A stretch of 64,000 nucleotides of DNA, taken from Neomoorella sulfitireducens. Lineage in GTDB: Bacteria > Bacillota > DSM-521 > Neomoorellales > Neomoorellaceae. The stretch lies in NCBI RefSeq assembly GCF_024733845.1, contig NZ_JANRHG010000002.1, positions 124,001 through 188,000 on the forward strand, given 5' to 3'. A program made the translations under genes and the position numbers. Below, piece after piece: positions 25,728-34,468 of the stretch; position 1 is the first letter of the stretch, and each line of letters begins with the position of its first letter. Below the pieces are notes generated by a model. The model was not told where the DNA came from. It did no database searches and saw nothing but the letters and a program-made list of their open reading frames with translations.

Positions 25728-26654
25728 CTGTCTACCGATTTTCAACGCTTGCGGGAATTCATTACGGTGGCTGAATATTTGAATTTTAGCCAGGCTGCCA
25801 ATCACCTGTTTATCACCCAGCCGGTACTTAGCCGGCATATTGCCGACCTGGAACGCATGCTTGGGGTCCAGCTCTTTTTCAGGAACAAACAAAAGGTACA
25901 GCTTACAGCCATGGGACAGCTTTTCCTCCAGGACGCCAGGGAAATAATCGCCAAATACGAGGAGGCCTGCCATAAGCTGCGCCTTGCATCCCACGGCATG
26001 GTCGGTCATCTAAAGATAGGTTTCCTCGAGAGAGCCGTACGAAGCTTTTTAGCAGATTTTATCCTCCACTTTAGCAAAACCCATGCCAATATCAGCCTGG
26101 AATTCTGTTGTTACAATGAATTGGAAGAGCTTACCGAAGCAATAAAACGTGACGAACTGGACGCCGGCTTTACCCTCTCCGTCGGCCTGCAATATACCAA
26201 AGAGCTAAGTTATGAACCTATTTGCCAGGACAATCTCTGTGTTATCGTCCGCAAGGAACACCCCCTGGTGGAGAAAGGCAGCGTCTCCCTGGCAGAGCTG
26301 GCTAAAGAGCCGTTCATCATGCTAAACCGGCAGCAGAATCTCACGGTTTTCAATCATACCATATCCCTGTGCGAGGCCCGGGGCTTCACCCCCAACATTG
26401 TCAAAGAAGCTCCCAACATTGATACGGCCCTGCTGATGGTCGAACTGGGTACGGGAATATTGATTGCTCCCCAGCATCACATCGTTAATGCCAGTTCAAA
26501 ATTACGTTTTATTGTTCTGGAGGATGAAGATTGCAGGATCTACATCGCTGCCGTGTGGAAGCAAAATAATGTTAACCCTTCCCTTTTTCCCTTTATCAAA
26601 GAGCTCGATAATGCTCATGAACGCTTCGCCAATGAGCCGTCACGTAATTCCTGA
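25728..26654 (+). CDS. LysR-family transcriptional regulator
   Basis: 308 residues if initiated at CTG 25728, which lies seven bases after a perfect AGGAGGTG; no ATG, GTG or TTG is placed correctly for that site. The N-terminal winged helix (FITVAEYLNFSQAANHLF, TQPVLSRHIADLE) and the C-terminal periplasmic-binding-protein-like effector domain are complete. LysR activators bind T-N11-A sites near -65 and a second site near -35, and this island has three such paired sites. It is thus the likely pathway activator, with an aromatic or keto-acid ligand. Its 3' end overlaps the convergent kinase gene by 15 bp. Confidence 0.88.
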   Translation: MSTDFQRLREFITVAEYLNFSQAANHLFITQPVLSRHIADLERMLGVQLFFRNKQKVQLTAMGQLFLQDAREIIAKYEEACHKLRLASHGMVGHLKIGFLERAVRSFLADFILHFSKTHANISLEFCCYNELEELTEAIKRDELDAGFTLSVGLQYTKELSYEPICQDNLCVIVRKEHPLVEKGSVSLAELAKEPFIMLNRQQNLTVFNHTISLCEARGFTPNIVKEAPNIDTALLMVELGTGILIAPQHHIVNASSKLRFIVLEDEDCRIYIAAVWKQNNVNPSLFPFIKELDNAHERFANEPSRNS

Positions 26655-27821
26655 TCCCCAGGTGGGATCGCACGTGCCGGTTTCTTTTTCTTGCAGGGGG
26701 ATAGAGATAAGGATATGAGTACCTTGGCCCCGGGCGGAGTTTATTTTCATCTCCCCGCTCAATAGTTGCACCCTCTCGCGCAGGCCAAGCAGGCCGTAGC
26801 CGGTGCGGTTTTTTTCACTCCAGAGGGTTTGGGGATCAAATCCCCTGCCCGTATCGCGTACAGAGATTGTAATCCTACCGGGCAGCATCTCCATTTTAAC
26901 CCTGGCACTTTCAACCTGGGCATGTTTTTTAATGTTGTTAACCGCTTCTTGGATAATGCGGAAAATGGCTACTTCCACTCCTGTGTCCAGGCGGCGTTCC
27001 TGCCCTAAAAATTCAAATTCAATTTCCAGCCCGTATTTCTCTTTATAAACGGCAAAATAACGCTTAAGTGCCGGTACCAGGCCAAGGTCGTCAAGAACCA
27101 TGGGCCTGAGATCAAAAATAATCTTACGGACTTCCTGCAGGTTTAACAAAACCATGTCTTGCAGGGCCAGCAACTCATCCTTTACTTTTCCAGGGTCTTT
27201 TTCTAACAGTTTCAAGCAATACTCGGCCCGCATAACCACGTTGGCCATAGACTGGGCCGGGCCGTCGTGAATCTCCCTGGCGACACGCTTGCGCTCTTCT
27301 TCCTGGGCGCGGATGATATTGAGGGCCATTTGCTGTGTTTGCTGCAGTTCCCCGAGTTTTGAACTCAAATCATGGAGCCCGCCGTTTAGATAGGTTAGGA
27401 CCACCCCTACATGGGATATAAGCTTTTCGGCCTTTTGGATAGTTGTTTGTAACCGGCGCAGGCTCGTCTCCAGATGATTGCGCCGGTATTGCAGTACTTT
27501 TTCCCTTTCCCTGAGTTTAATCAGTTCAATTTGCAAATTATAGGCAGTATCATAGGCTTTTTTGATGTCCTGTTCCGTATACCGGTTAAAATCCTTACTT
27601 ACTTCCGCCAGGCGAACCCGGGCCCTTTTTTCTGCCCGCTCCATTTTATCGACTTCCGTTATAATGGCGTCCAGCTCACTCTTTACCCCTGCCAATTCAC
27701 TGCTCACCAAGCTTGCCTCGGCCCGGGTATTTTCGGCAATATCATAGATCTGGGCCTGGCTGCGCTCAATGGCTTCAATAGTTTCTTTAACGATGCGATC
27801 AAGGGCACTGATGTCCAGCAC
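26640..27821 (-). CDS. DegS-like sensor histidine kinase
   Basis: 393 residues from a GTG at 27821 with GAGGTG six bases upstream; a longer frame starts at 27848. The N-terminal half is a long coiled-coil sensor region as in DegS (LDISALDRIVKETIEAIERS). Then come the HisKA_3 phospho-acceptor REIHDGPAQ near residue 190, the ATPase boxes RDTGRGF and YGLLGLRERV. There are no membrane segments, so it is cytoplasmic. No DegU gene is next to it. The last gene of the pilus operon, it could act on the receiver domain of the CpaE fusion at 33228-34448. Confidence 0.87.
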   Translation of the reverse strand: MLDISALDRIVKETIEAIERSQAQIYDIAENTRAEASLVSSELAGVKSELDAIITEVDKMERAEKRARVRLAEVSKDFNRYTEQDIKKAYDTAYNLQIELIKLREREKVLQYRRNHLETSLRRLQTTIQKAEKLISHVGVVLTYLNGGLHDLSSKLGELQQTQQMALNIIRAQEEERKRVAREIHDGPAQSMANVVMRAEYCLKLLEKDPGKVKDELLALQDMVLLNLQEVRKIIFDLRPMVLDDLGLVPALKRYFAVYKEKYGLEIEFEFLGQERRLDTGVEVAIFRIIQEAVNNIKKHAQVESARVKMEMLPGRITISVRDTGRGFDPQTLWSEKNRTGYGLLGLRERVQLLSGEMKINSARGQGTHILISIPLQEKETGTCDPTWGSGIT

Positions 27822-27844
27822 CTGGTTCACCTCGTGCCGTAAAA

Positions 27845-29458
27845 TCAAGTTTTATACTGCCAAGCCAGGGCTTTAACGCGCTCAATCATCCGTAACAGCT
27901 TGCGGGCCAGAGAATCGATTTTTTCCCAGTCCACTAAAGGCAGACGCTCGTCGCTTAAACCATCCTGTAGCAATTTATCCAAGGCGGGCAAATAAATTCC
28001 AATATCCCTGGTGAGGGCTTGAGATGTAGTTATCGCCATTTCTATTTCTTCTTGTATTAAGCTTTCGGTGTCTTTTTTTTCCTTCACAAACCTTTCGAGC
28101 TTTACCCACACCGAATTAAAGGCTGCCAGATCCTCGTATAACGTCCCGGCATGACTCAAACTTTTTTCCAGGGCCTCCCGGTTAGCCCCGCAAACGTCCA
28201 TCAATTCTTCCAGCTCCTGTTTTAGTTCCCGTAAATAATTGTATACATCCTGCAGTGAGCGGCTTAATTTTCCGGCAGCCTCTGTTAAGCCTTTGTTTTC
28301 GGTTTTTGCCGCCTCCAAAGCCACCTCAACAATAAAGGGAGCCAGGTCCTCGCTTAGGTTAGCAAAGCCGTTTATAATCCCTGACCACTTCTTGCCCTTG
28401 TCTAGAACTACTACCATAAATTTTTGGTTTTCATCCAGGTCCTGGCAAAAGGTCTTTACTTTTTCGATTGCCGCTTCAACGGAAGCAGCCCCCTCTTCCC
28501 CCGTTTGCGCGGCATTGCCTGTCAATGCCAAAGACGCTTCTTGCTGCTCCCCGATTTGCCGCAGGCTTTTTGTCAATTGTTCGGCCTGGGAAGTCGCGGG
28601 TAACAGAGCCTTTAACTGTTCCCCGGCACTTTCCTTAAAGTATTTCAGGTTGCGCAGGAAACGACTATCGGTGCGACACGCCGTTTGCAGAGAACTATGG
28701 AGATGTTCTATTCCCTTCTGCACATCATTAATACTAATTTTAACTGTTTGGATAAAGTTTGCCAGATGAAAAGACATGGTATTAAAGGCACCGGCCAGGT
28801 CGGCGAGTTCATCCCCTCCCGCAACGCTGGTCTGGTAAGAGAAATCGCCAGCAGAAACCATTTCGGCAGCAGTCATCAACTCACCTAAAGGACCTTGTAG
28901 AATGCGCCCGGCAACTATGCCCGTCAAAAAAGTTCCTGCCAGGACTACGACCAGGGCAAACAAAGCCCAATCGACAATGACGCCCTGTGGATAATTGGTC
29001 CTATGTTCCGGCTCGAGACCCAGGCGGACATAACCAATCGTCCCGCCCGTATAAGACTTTATAGGAGCCGTAAATTCATTTACGGCCGCTGCCGTACCGG
29101 CGCCATTTTCCATCCCCGTCGCGAAAGAATTGTTAGGGCTTGCAGCAAGCAACCTGCCGCCGGCATCAGTAACTATTACATAACTTATGTTACCATATCC
29201 GTGGAGCTTTTGAATAATACCACTTAATAAACCCAGGTTGTCCGATAAAATATAATCGGCAGCAATCAAGGCAACTGTACTGGTAATTTCCCTGCCTTTA
29301 TCCTGATATTCCCGTCGAAACTGGAGCTGTTCACGAAAAAATAGGAGGGAACCAGCCATCACTGTTACAATAATTAACATTATACTTATTTTTATCTGTA
29401 GTTTCCTTATTATTGGTTTTCGCCTGGGGCCGCCGGCCGGATTAATTCCTTTAATCAT
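27845..29458 (-). CDS. Membrane sensor with extracellular domain, HAMP and long helical cytoplasmic part
   Basis: 537 residues. The first membrane helix is near 25-45 (ISIMLIIVTVMAGSLLFF). An extracytoplasmic Cache-like domain of about 110 residues follows, with a TDAGGRLLAAS strand and a GGTIGYVRLGL strand. Then come a second helix (WALFALVVVLAGTFLTGIVAG) and a HAMP linker. About 290 mostly helical residues follow without the conserved chemoreceptor hairpin and without a kinase domain. It ends 23 bp before the DegS-like kinase gene, so it probably senses an outside signal for that soluble kinase. The ligand is unknown. Confidence 0.75.
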   Translation of the reverse strand: MIKGINPAGGPRRKPIIRKLQIKISIMLIIVTVMAGSLLFFREQLQFRREYQDKGREITSTVALIAADYILSDNLGLLSGIIQKLHGYGNISYVIVTDAGGRLLAASPNNSFATGMENGAGTAAAVNEFTAPIKSYTGGTIGYVRLGLEPEHRTNYPQGVIVDWALFALVVVLAGTFLTGIVAGRILQGPLGELMTAAEMVSAGDFSYQTSVAGGDELADLAGAFNTMSFHLANFIQTVKISINDVQKGIEHLHSSLQTACRTDSRFLRNLKYFKESAGEQLKALLPATSQAEQLTKSLRQIGEQQEASLALTGNAAQTGEEGAASVEAAIEKVKTFCQDLDENQKFMVVVLDKGKKWSGIINGFANLSEDLAPFIVEVALEAAKTENKGLTEAAGKLSRSLQDVYNYLRELKQELEELMDVCGANREALEKSLSHAGTLYEDLAAFNSVWVKLERFVKEKKDTESLIQEEIEMAITTSQALTRDIGIYLPALDKLLQDGLSDERLPLVDWEKIDSLARKLLRMIERVKALAWQYKT

Positions 29459-29819
29459 AAAGCTCCTCCCTATCTACAAACACTAACCTGTCTCCCGGAG
29501 CGGTGCCGGTTTGTTCAAGCCGCCCGGCAGGAAGTTCGATCACCGCCCGGGCATTACGGATGAAGGGACTAAAACGAAAGGGCGGTAGATCGGCAAGGGT
29601 AAAAAGAACCCGGCCTTCAGCATCGACAAAGACCACATCCAGGTGAAATTTAAGAAAACAGGTATGGATTACCTGGCAGGGAAACAATACCAGGGCTTCT
29701 TCCATGCCCGTTGCCCGGCGTCCCATCCAGCCAGAAAAGCGCTGAAAAAAGGTACGGGCCAGGCGCGCTTTTTTAGCCAGTACGGCCTGTCTGGTAACAT
29801 TTAATATAATTATTGCCAT
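29451..29819 (-). CDS. DUF192 family protein
   Basis: 122 residues. The core FSGWMGRRATGMEEALVLFPC, TCFLKFHLDVVFVD and the late LPAGRLEQTGTAPGDRL follow the DUF192 pattern, a small beta-rich family of unknown function often found next to Tad pilus genes. It lies between tadC and the membrane sensor and overlaps the sensor start by 8 nt, which ties it to the operon. GTG 29822 is an alternative start. Confidence 0.83.
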   Translation of the reverse strand: MAIIILNVTRQAVLAKKARLARTFFQRFSGWMGRRATGMEEALVLFPCQVIHTCFLKFHLDVVFVDAEGRVLFTLADLPPFRFSPFIRNARAVIELPAGRLEQTGTAPGDRLVFVDREELYD

Positions 29820-29854
29820 CACCCCAAACTGTAACGGGTTTGTCCTTTCGCCCC

Positions 29855-30775
29855 TTATTTGCTAAAAAAACTCGATATCCGGATCACCGCCGGGCCAAGT
29901 AAAACCACAAAAATGGCCGGGAATATGAAAAATACCAGAGGAATCAGCATCTTTACCGGTGCTTTCATTGCCAGTTCTTCAGCCCTCTGGCGTCGTTTGA
30001 GGCGAATTTGTTCCGCCTGCAAGCGGAGAACTTTACCTATACTGAAGCCGAGCTGGTCGGCAAGAATTATTGCTCCTGTAAAAGTAGCCAAATCATGTAC
30101 CCCGGTACGAGCCGCCAGGTCGCGCAGGGCTTCGGACCTTGGCTTACCTATTTTAATTTCCTGCAGGACAAGGCCAAATTCCTCCGCCAGGGGACCCTTG
30201 CTTTTCTCCACTACCTTGAGCAAAGCCCCGTCAAAACCCAGGCCTGCCTCCATGCTAACCGTCAAAAGGTCCAGGACATCAGGCAAGCTTTTTTCTATAG
30301 CCTGTTGCCGCTGCCGGCCCTTTACTTGCAGGTAAAAATCCGGCCCGTACCAGCCGGCCAGCAACCCCAGGAAACCAAGGAAAAATAGAGTATGAGCTTG
30401 ATGTAAAAGCGTTCCTGCCAGTGCACCTAAGACAGCAACTAGGCCGCCGGCCAGGTATTTTATCACCAGGAGTTCCCGCGGCGCAATTTTGCCCTGGAGA
30501 TGGGCGTAGTTTATCCTGCGTCCCAGTTCGGCTTCTTTTTCTACCGGTAGCATTTTAATTAATTTCTCGCTCCACCTGCCGAGCAAGGGCTTGACGGCGC
30601 GCTGGTAAAAAGGGGCTTTGAGTTCCCGTGCCCTTACCGTCGGCAGTGACTGTTCCCCCAGCACTTCGTTTAACCACCGGTTTTCCCGCCGGTTATCACG
30701 GGCAAATTGTGAATAAAGGGATAGGTTTAACAGCAAAAATAGCCAGAAAACCAAAACGGCAATCATCAGCGGCAT
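29855..30775 (-). CDS. tadC: Tad pilus inner-membrane platform protein TadC
   Basis: 306 residues from the ATG at 30775 with AAGGAG eight bases upstream. It has membrane helices at the N-terminus, in the middle (GLVAVLGALAGTLL, TLFFLGFLGLLAGWYG) and at the C-terminus, around a GspF-type domain (LPDVLDLLTVSMEAGLGFDGAL). With TadB it forms the membrane platform on which the TadA ATPase works to assemble Flp pili. It lies 12 bp after tadB. Confidence 0.9.
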   Translation of the reverse strand: MPLMIAVLVFWLFLLLNLSLYSQFARDNRRENRWLNEVLGEQSLPTVRARELKAPFYQRAVKPLLGRWSEKLIKMLPVEKEAELGRRINYAHLQGKIAPRELLVIKYLAGGLVAVLGALAGTLLHQAHTLFFLGFLGLLAGWYGPDFYLQVKGRQRQQAIEKSLPDVLDLLTVSMEAGLGFDGALLKVVEKSKGPLAEEFGLVLQEIKIGKPRSEALRDLAARTGVHDLATFTGAIILADQLGFSIGKVLRLQAEQIRLKRRQRAEELAMKAPVKMLIPLVFFIFPAIFVVLLGPAVIRISSFFSK

Positions 30776-30787
30776 AAGCGTCACTCC

Positions 30788-31750
30788 TTATATTTCAATG
30801 CTGATGATCCGTCGGATTATCATAACACCCATGAGTTGTCCCAGTATGGCGCCGGTCAGCATAAAAACTCCGGTTCTGGTGGAAAAGAGAAGGCTTAAAT
30901 AGCCCGGATTTAGTAAAAAAATTACCGTACCAAGGACTACAGGTAATAAACCGATAATCAGGCCAGATATCCTTCCCTGGGCAGTGAGGGTTTTAATCTC
31001 TCCCTTGATGCGTACACGCTCCTTGATGGTATGGGCGATATTATCCAGGATTTCAGCAAGGTTACCTCCCACCTGGCGCTGGATTAGCACTGCCGTAATT
31101 AACAGGTCCAAATCGTCGCTCTTTATTCGCCCGGCAAGATCGAGGAGCGCCGTCTCGGTAGAATTGCCCCAATTCATTTCCAACAATACGATGCCGAATT
31201 CCCGGGCAATGGGATCAGGCATTTCCCTTCGCACCATATCCATGGCCTGCAAAAAGCTGAAACCCGATCGTAAAGCGTTGGCCATAATCAACAGGGCGTC
31301 GCCAATTTGCGCGTTAAATTTTAACCGGCGTTTGTTTTGCTTAACTTTTATAACATAAAATGGCAGGAAGCCGCCCAAACACGCCGTCATAACAGCAAAA
31401 GGCAAGTTGGCAGTTAACGCTAAAGATATAATTCCCGGCCCAAAAAACGTCAAAATAGTCAACCCCACGAATTCTTCCCCTTTAAGGAGAATATCCGCCC
31501 TGGACAACTCCTCTTCCAGCTTTTTCTTCAGGCCCCCGGGCGCCAGGGTTTTACCAATTAATTCTAATATTTTCCGGCTGCCATTGCCTTTCTTTTCCTG
31601 CAGGCTGCTTCCCGTTTTTTCCTTTTGCTTCCCCAGGAATTTTTCCAGCTTGACCTGCACCTGTTCCTGGTACGTTGAGCCGGTTATATAAATGGTAAAA
31701 AGAAATACTCCAGCAAAAATCATATAAGCCGTTAACACGAGCAGGGACAA
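30788..31750 (-). CDS. tadB: Tad pilus inner-membrane platform protein TadB
   Basis: 320 residues from a TTG at 31750 with GGCGGAG six bases upstream. It has an N-terminal helix, a basic linker, and a GspF-type domain (GDALLIMANALRSGFSFLQAMDMV, MNWGNSTETALLDLA, QVGGNLAEILDNIAHTIKER). C-terminal helices follow. It is the partner of TadC and the second platform component of the Flp pilus machine. Confidence 0.9.
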   Translation of the reverse strand: MSLLVLTAYMIFAGVFLFTIYITGSTYQEQVQVKLEKFLGKQKEKTGSSLQEKKGNGSRKILELIGKTLAPGGLKKKLEEELSRADILLKGEEFVGLTILTFFGPGIISLALTANLPFAVMTACLGGFLPFYVIKVKQNKRRLKFNAQIGDALLIMANALRSGFSFLQAMDMVRREMPDPIAREFGIVLLEMNWGNSTETALLDLAGRIKSDDLDLLITAVLIQRQVGGNLAEILDNIAHTIKERVRIKGEIKTLTAQGRISGLIIGLLPVVLGTVIFLLNPGYLSLLFSTRTGVFMLTGAILGQLMGVMIIRRIISIEI

Positions 31751-31791
31751 TACTATCTCCGCCTTTCAAAAACCATTGAATGCCCGCGGGT

Positions 31792-33126
31792 CTAAAAAAT
31801 TGAGGGACTAAAAATTTCCGGTGGTAAAACCATGCCGTTGGCTTCCAGTTTGCTTAAAAACTTGGGCCTGATGCCGGTGGCTATAAAGCGCCCTTTTACC
31901 TTACCTCCCTGGTCATAGCCTTCCTGTCGAAAAAGAAAAATGTCCTGCAGGGTAATAATCTCGCCCTCCATGCCCTGGACCTCGGTAAGGTGGGTAATCT
32001 TCCGGGAACCGTCTTTTAGACGACTCTGGTGAATAATCAGGTCTATTGCCGAAGCGATTTGCTCCCGGATGGCCCTGACCGGCAGGTCCATCCCGGCCAT
32101 AAGGACCATAGTTTCCAAACGGGAAAGCATATCCCGGGGCGAATTGGCATGACCGGTCGTCAGGGAGCCGTCGTGGCCGGTATTCATCGCCTGGAGCATA
32201 TCCAGGGCTTCGCCGCTCCGTACCTCACCCACTACAATGCGATCAGGCCGCATGCGGAGGGCATTCCGTACCAGGTCCCGGATGGTAATGGCACCTCTTC
32301 CTTCAATATTTGGTGGCCGGCTTTCAAGGGTAATAACATGCTCCTGGCGTAACTGGAGCTCGGCTGCATCTTCAATTGTAATTATCCGCTCATCCCCGGG
32401 TATAAAAGAAGAAAGGATGTTCAAGGTGGTAGTTTTCCCACTACCGGTACCGCCGGAAACAATTATGTTCAGACGCCCTTTAACGCACATTTCCAGGAAC
32501 CTGGCTATCTGGGGTGTTAAAGTGCCCAGTTGAATTAAGTCTTCAATGGTCAAAGGATCTTTAAAGAACTTGCGAATAGTAAGGGTGGGTCCGTTCAAGG
32601 CTACCGGGGGGATAATAGCGTTAACCCGGGAACCGTCCGGCAGGCGCGCATCAACCATGGGCATGCTCTCATCAATCCGCCTGCCGAGGGGAGCCACTAT
32701 TTTTTCAATAATGTGCATCACATGGTCATTATCGCGAAACCTGACATCCGTAAGCTGTAATTTACCCCTGAGCTCTATGTACACTTGATGCGGCCCGTTG
32801 ACCATAACCTCAGAGATATCAGGATCATTTAGCAGGGGCGTAATGGGACCAAACGCAACGGCATCATCGGTAATTTCCCGCGCCATGCGCTCGCGTTCCG
32901 CCCGCGCCAGAGGGGACGCCTCACCGGACAAAATCTCAAAAACCCGTTGTTTAATCCTGGCAGCCAGGTCCACGCTATCGCCATTGTATTCCGGCGTCTG
33001 GGCTTTCAGTTCTTCAATTATTTTTTTGTGCACCAGGAGTTTCAGCCGGTCATAGTGTTCCTCCCGCCTGCCACCGTTTTGCCTGTTATCCTCTATTTGC
33101 TGTTCGAGGCGAGCCAGTAGGGACAT
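31792..33126 (-). CDS. tadA: Tad pilus assembly ATPase TadA/CpaF
   Basis: 444 residues from the ATG at 33126 with AGGAGG nine bases upstream. It is a secretion ATPase of the VirB11/CpaF branch. The N-terminal domain holds NDPDISEVMVNGP, then come Walker A GGTGSGKTT near residue 225, an Asp box (ITIEDAAELQL), and GHANSPRDMLSRLETM near the C-terminal part. It powers Flp pilin assembly. The operon order cpaE-tadA-tadB-tadC is the usual one. Confidence 0.95.
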   Translation of the reverse strand: MSLLARLEQQIEDNRQNGGRREEHYDRLKLLVHKKIIEELKAQTPEYNGDSVDLAARIKQRVFEILSGEASPLARAERERMAREITDDAVAFGPITPLLNDPDISEVMVNGPHQVYIELRGKLQLTDVRFRDNDHVMHIIEKIVAPLGRRIDESMPMVDARLPDGSRVNAIIPPVALNGPTLTIRKFFKDPLTIEDLIQLGTLTPQIARFLEMCVKGRLNIIVSGGTGSGKTTTLNILSSFIPGDERIITIEDAAELQLRQEHVITLESRPPNIEGRGAITIRDLVRNALRMRPDRIVVGEVRSGEALDMLQAMNTGHDGSLTTGHANSPRDMLSRLETMVLMAGMDLPVRAIREQIASAIDLIIHQSRLKDGSRKITHLTEVQGMEGEIITLQDIFLFRQEGYDQGGKVKGRFIATGIRPKFLSKLEANGMVLPPEIFSPSIF

Positions 33127-33227
33127 GGTCAAAAACCTCCTGAAACTTGCCGTCACCTTTAGGTTAAGAACCGTACCGACCCTCTCTGGGATTTATTTCC
33201 TAATTTTTCTACGGATGGCGACAAAAG

Positions 33228-34448
33228 CTAGAATACCTTGCTTAAAAAAAGAAATCTTTTTTGTCTTCCCCTGTTACCCTGGTCCTTCGCCGCAGGAATA
33301 AAACTTTGTACCAGCTCTACAATTTTCCGGGCTATGACACTCCCCGGGTGAGTCAGGACAAAGGGACGTCCCCGGTTAACCGAAGCCAGTACTATCTTTT
33401 CTGCCTGCGGCAATACCGCCAGGGGAGTAATCCCTATGCTTTCCTTGATTTCAGTCATGGAAATATCATTTCCCCGGTGCGCTTTATTCACTACCATTTT
33501 AACCTTGTGGGCCTGATGCATGCGTTCCAGGACTTCCAGATCTGTCATGGCACATTTCAATGCCGGCAAATCAGGAGTTAAAACAAGCATAATATCGTCG
33601 GCCATTTCAAAGGCGCTTAAGGTAAAGTCATTAAAAGCAGCTGCAGTATCTATAATCGTATAAGCATAATTTTCCTTCAGCAGTTTAAGAATGGCCTCCA
33701 CGTCCTTAACGGCCACTAATTCAGCCTGTTCCGGCTTAAGCGGTGCCGGCAAAACCTTCAGCCCGGAAAGGTGCGGATAAAGATAGTTGTTTACCAGGGA
33801 TATCTCACCCCGATCTTCTTCCTGGACGAGTTCGGCCAGGGTACCCTGGGGAAGAATATTCAGCATTAAAGCCACGTTGCCACTTTGCAGGTTCAAATCG
33901 ACCAGGGCCACGTTCTGCCTCGTCTCCCGTGCCAGGCTGACGGCCAGGTTGCAGGCCAGGGTTGTCTTGCCGACGCCGCCTTTACTGGAAAACAGGATTA
34001 ACACCCGGTTGGCCAGGGGCTGCGATTGAGGTTTTTCCCTGGGCGCCTGGCTCTGTAGCTGCAGCAGGTGCTGTTGACGGGTTCGCCCCACCCTACGAAT
34101 CGTTTCGGCCAGTTCACTGCTGGTAAAGGGTTTTACCAGGTAATCCCTCGCCCCTGCCGCCATAGCCTTGCGCAGGTATTCCGATTCCTTCTGGATTGAG
34201 ATAATTACTATCGCCGTTTCCGGCACCCTGTTGCTAATGGCTTCAGAAGCGGCAATTCCGTCCATTCCCGGTAAATTGATATCCATTAAAACCACATCAG
34301 GGCGCAGGCTCTCAACGGCGCGAACGGCCTCTTCACCGTCACCGGCTTCACCGATCACCTTGATATCCTCTTCAAAATAAAGCAGGCGCTTGATATCTTC
34401 CCGGGTCGTAGAAATATCGTCAACTATCAAGACGCTGGTCTGGCTCAT
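33228..34448 (-). CDS. cpaE: CpaE/TadZ-like pilus localisation ATPase with N-terminal receiver domain
   Basis: 406 residues from the ATG at 34448, preceded by AAAGG. Residues 5-120 form a CheY-like receiver with every phosphorylation residue present (Asp10, Asp11, Asp56 in LMDINLPG, Lys106 in LVKPF). After a Gln-rich linker comes a ParA/MinD-type ATPase with deviant Walker A SSKGGVGKTTLA near 160. CpaE/TadZ proteins position the Tad machine at the membrane. Many have a degenerate receiver; this one looks phosphorylatable. A kinase gene closes the same operon. Confidence 0.9.
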   Translation of the reverse strand: MSQTSVLIVDDISTTREDIKRLLYFEEDIKVIGEAGDGEEAVRAVESLRPDVVLMDINLPGMDGIAASEAISNRVPETAIVIISIQKESEYLRKAMAAGARDYLVKPFTSSELAETIRRVGRTRQQHLLQLQSQAPREKPQSQPLANRVLILFSSKGGVGKTTLACNLAVSLARETRQNVALVDLNLQSGNVALMLNILPQGTLAELVQEEDRGEISLVNNYLYPHLSGLKVLPAPLKPEQAELVAVKDVEAILKLLKENYAYTIIDTAAAFNDFTLSAFEMADDIMLVLTPDLPALKCAMTDLEVLERMHQAHKVKMVVNKAHRGNDISMTEIKESIGITPLAVLPQAEKIVLASVNRGRPFVLTHPGSVIARKIVELVQSFIPAAKDQGNRGRQKRFLFLSKVF

Positions 34449-34468
34449 CGCAACCTTTGCCGGCCTCC

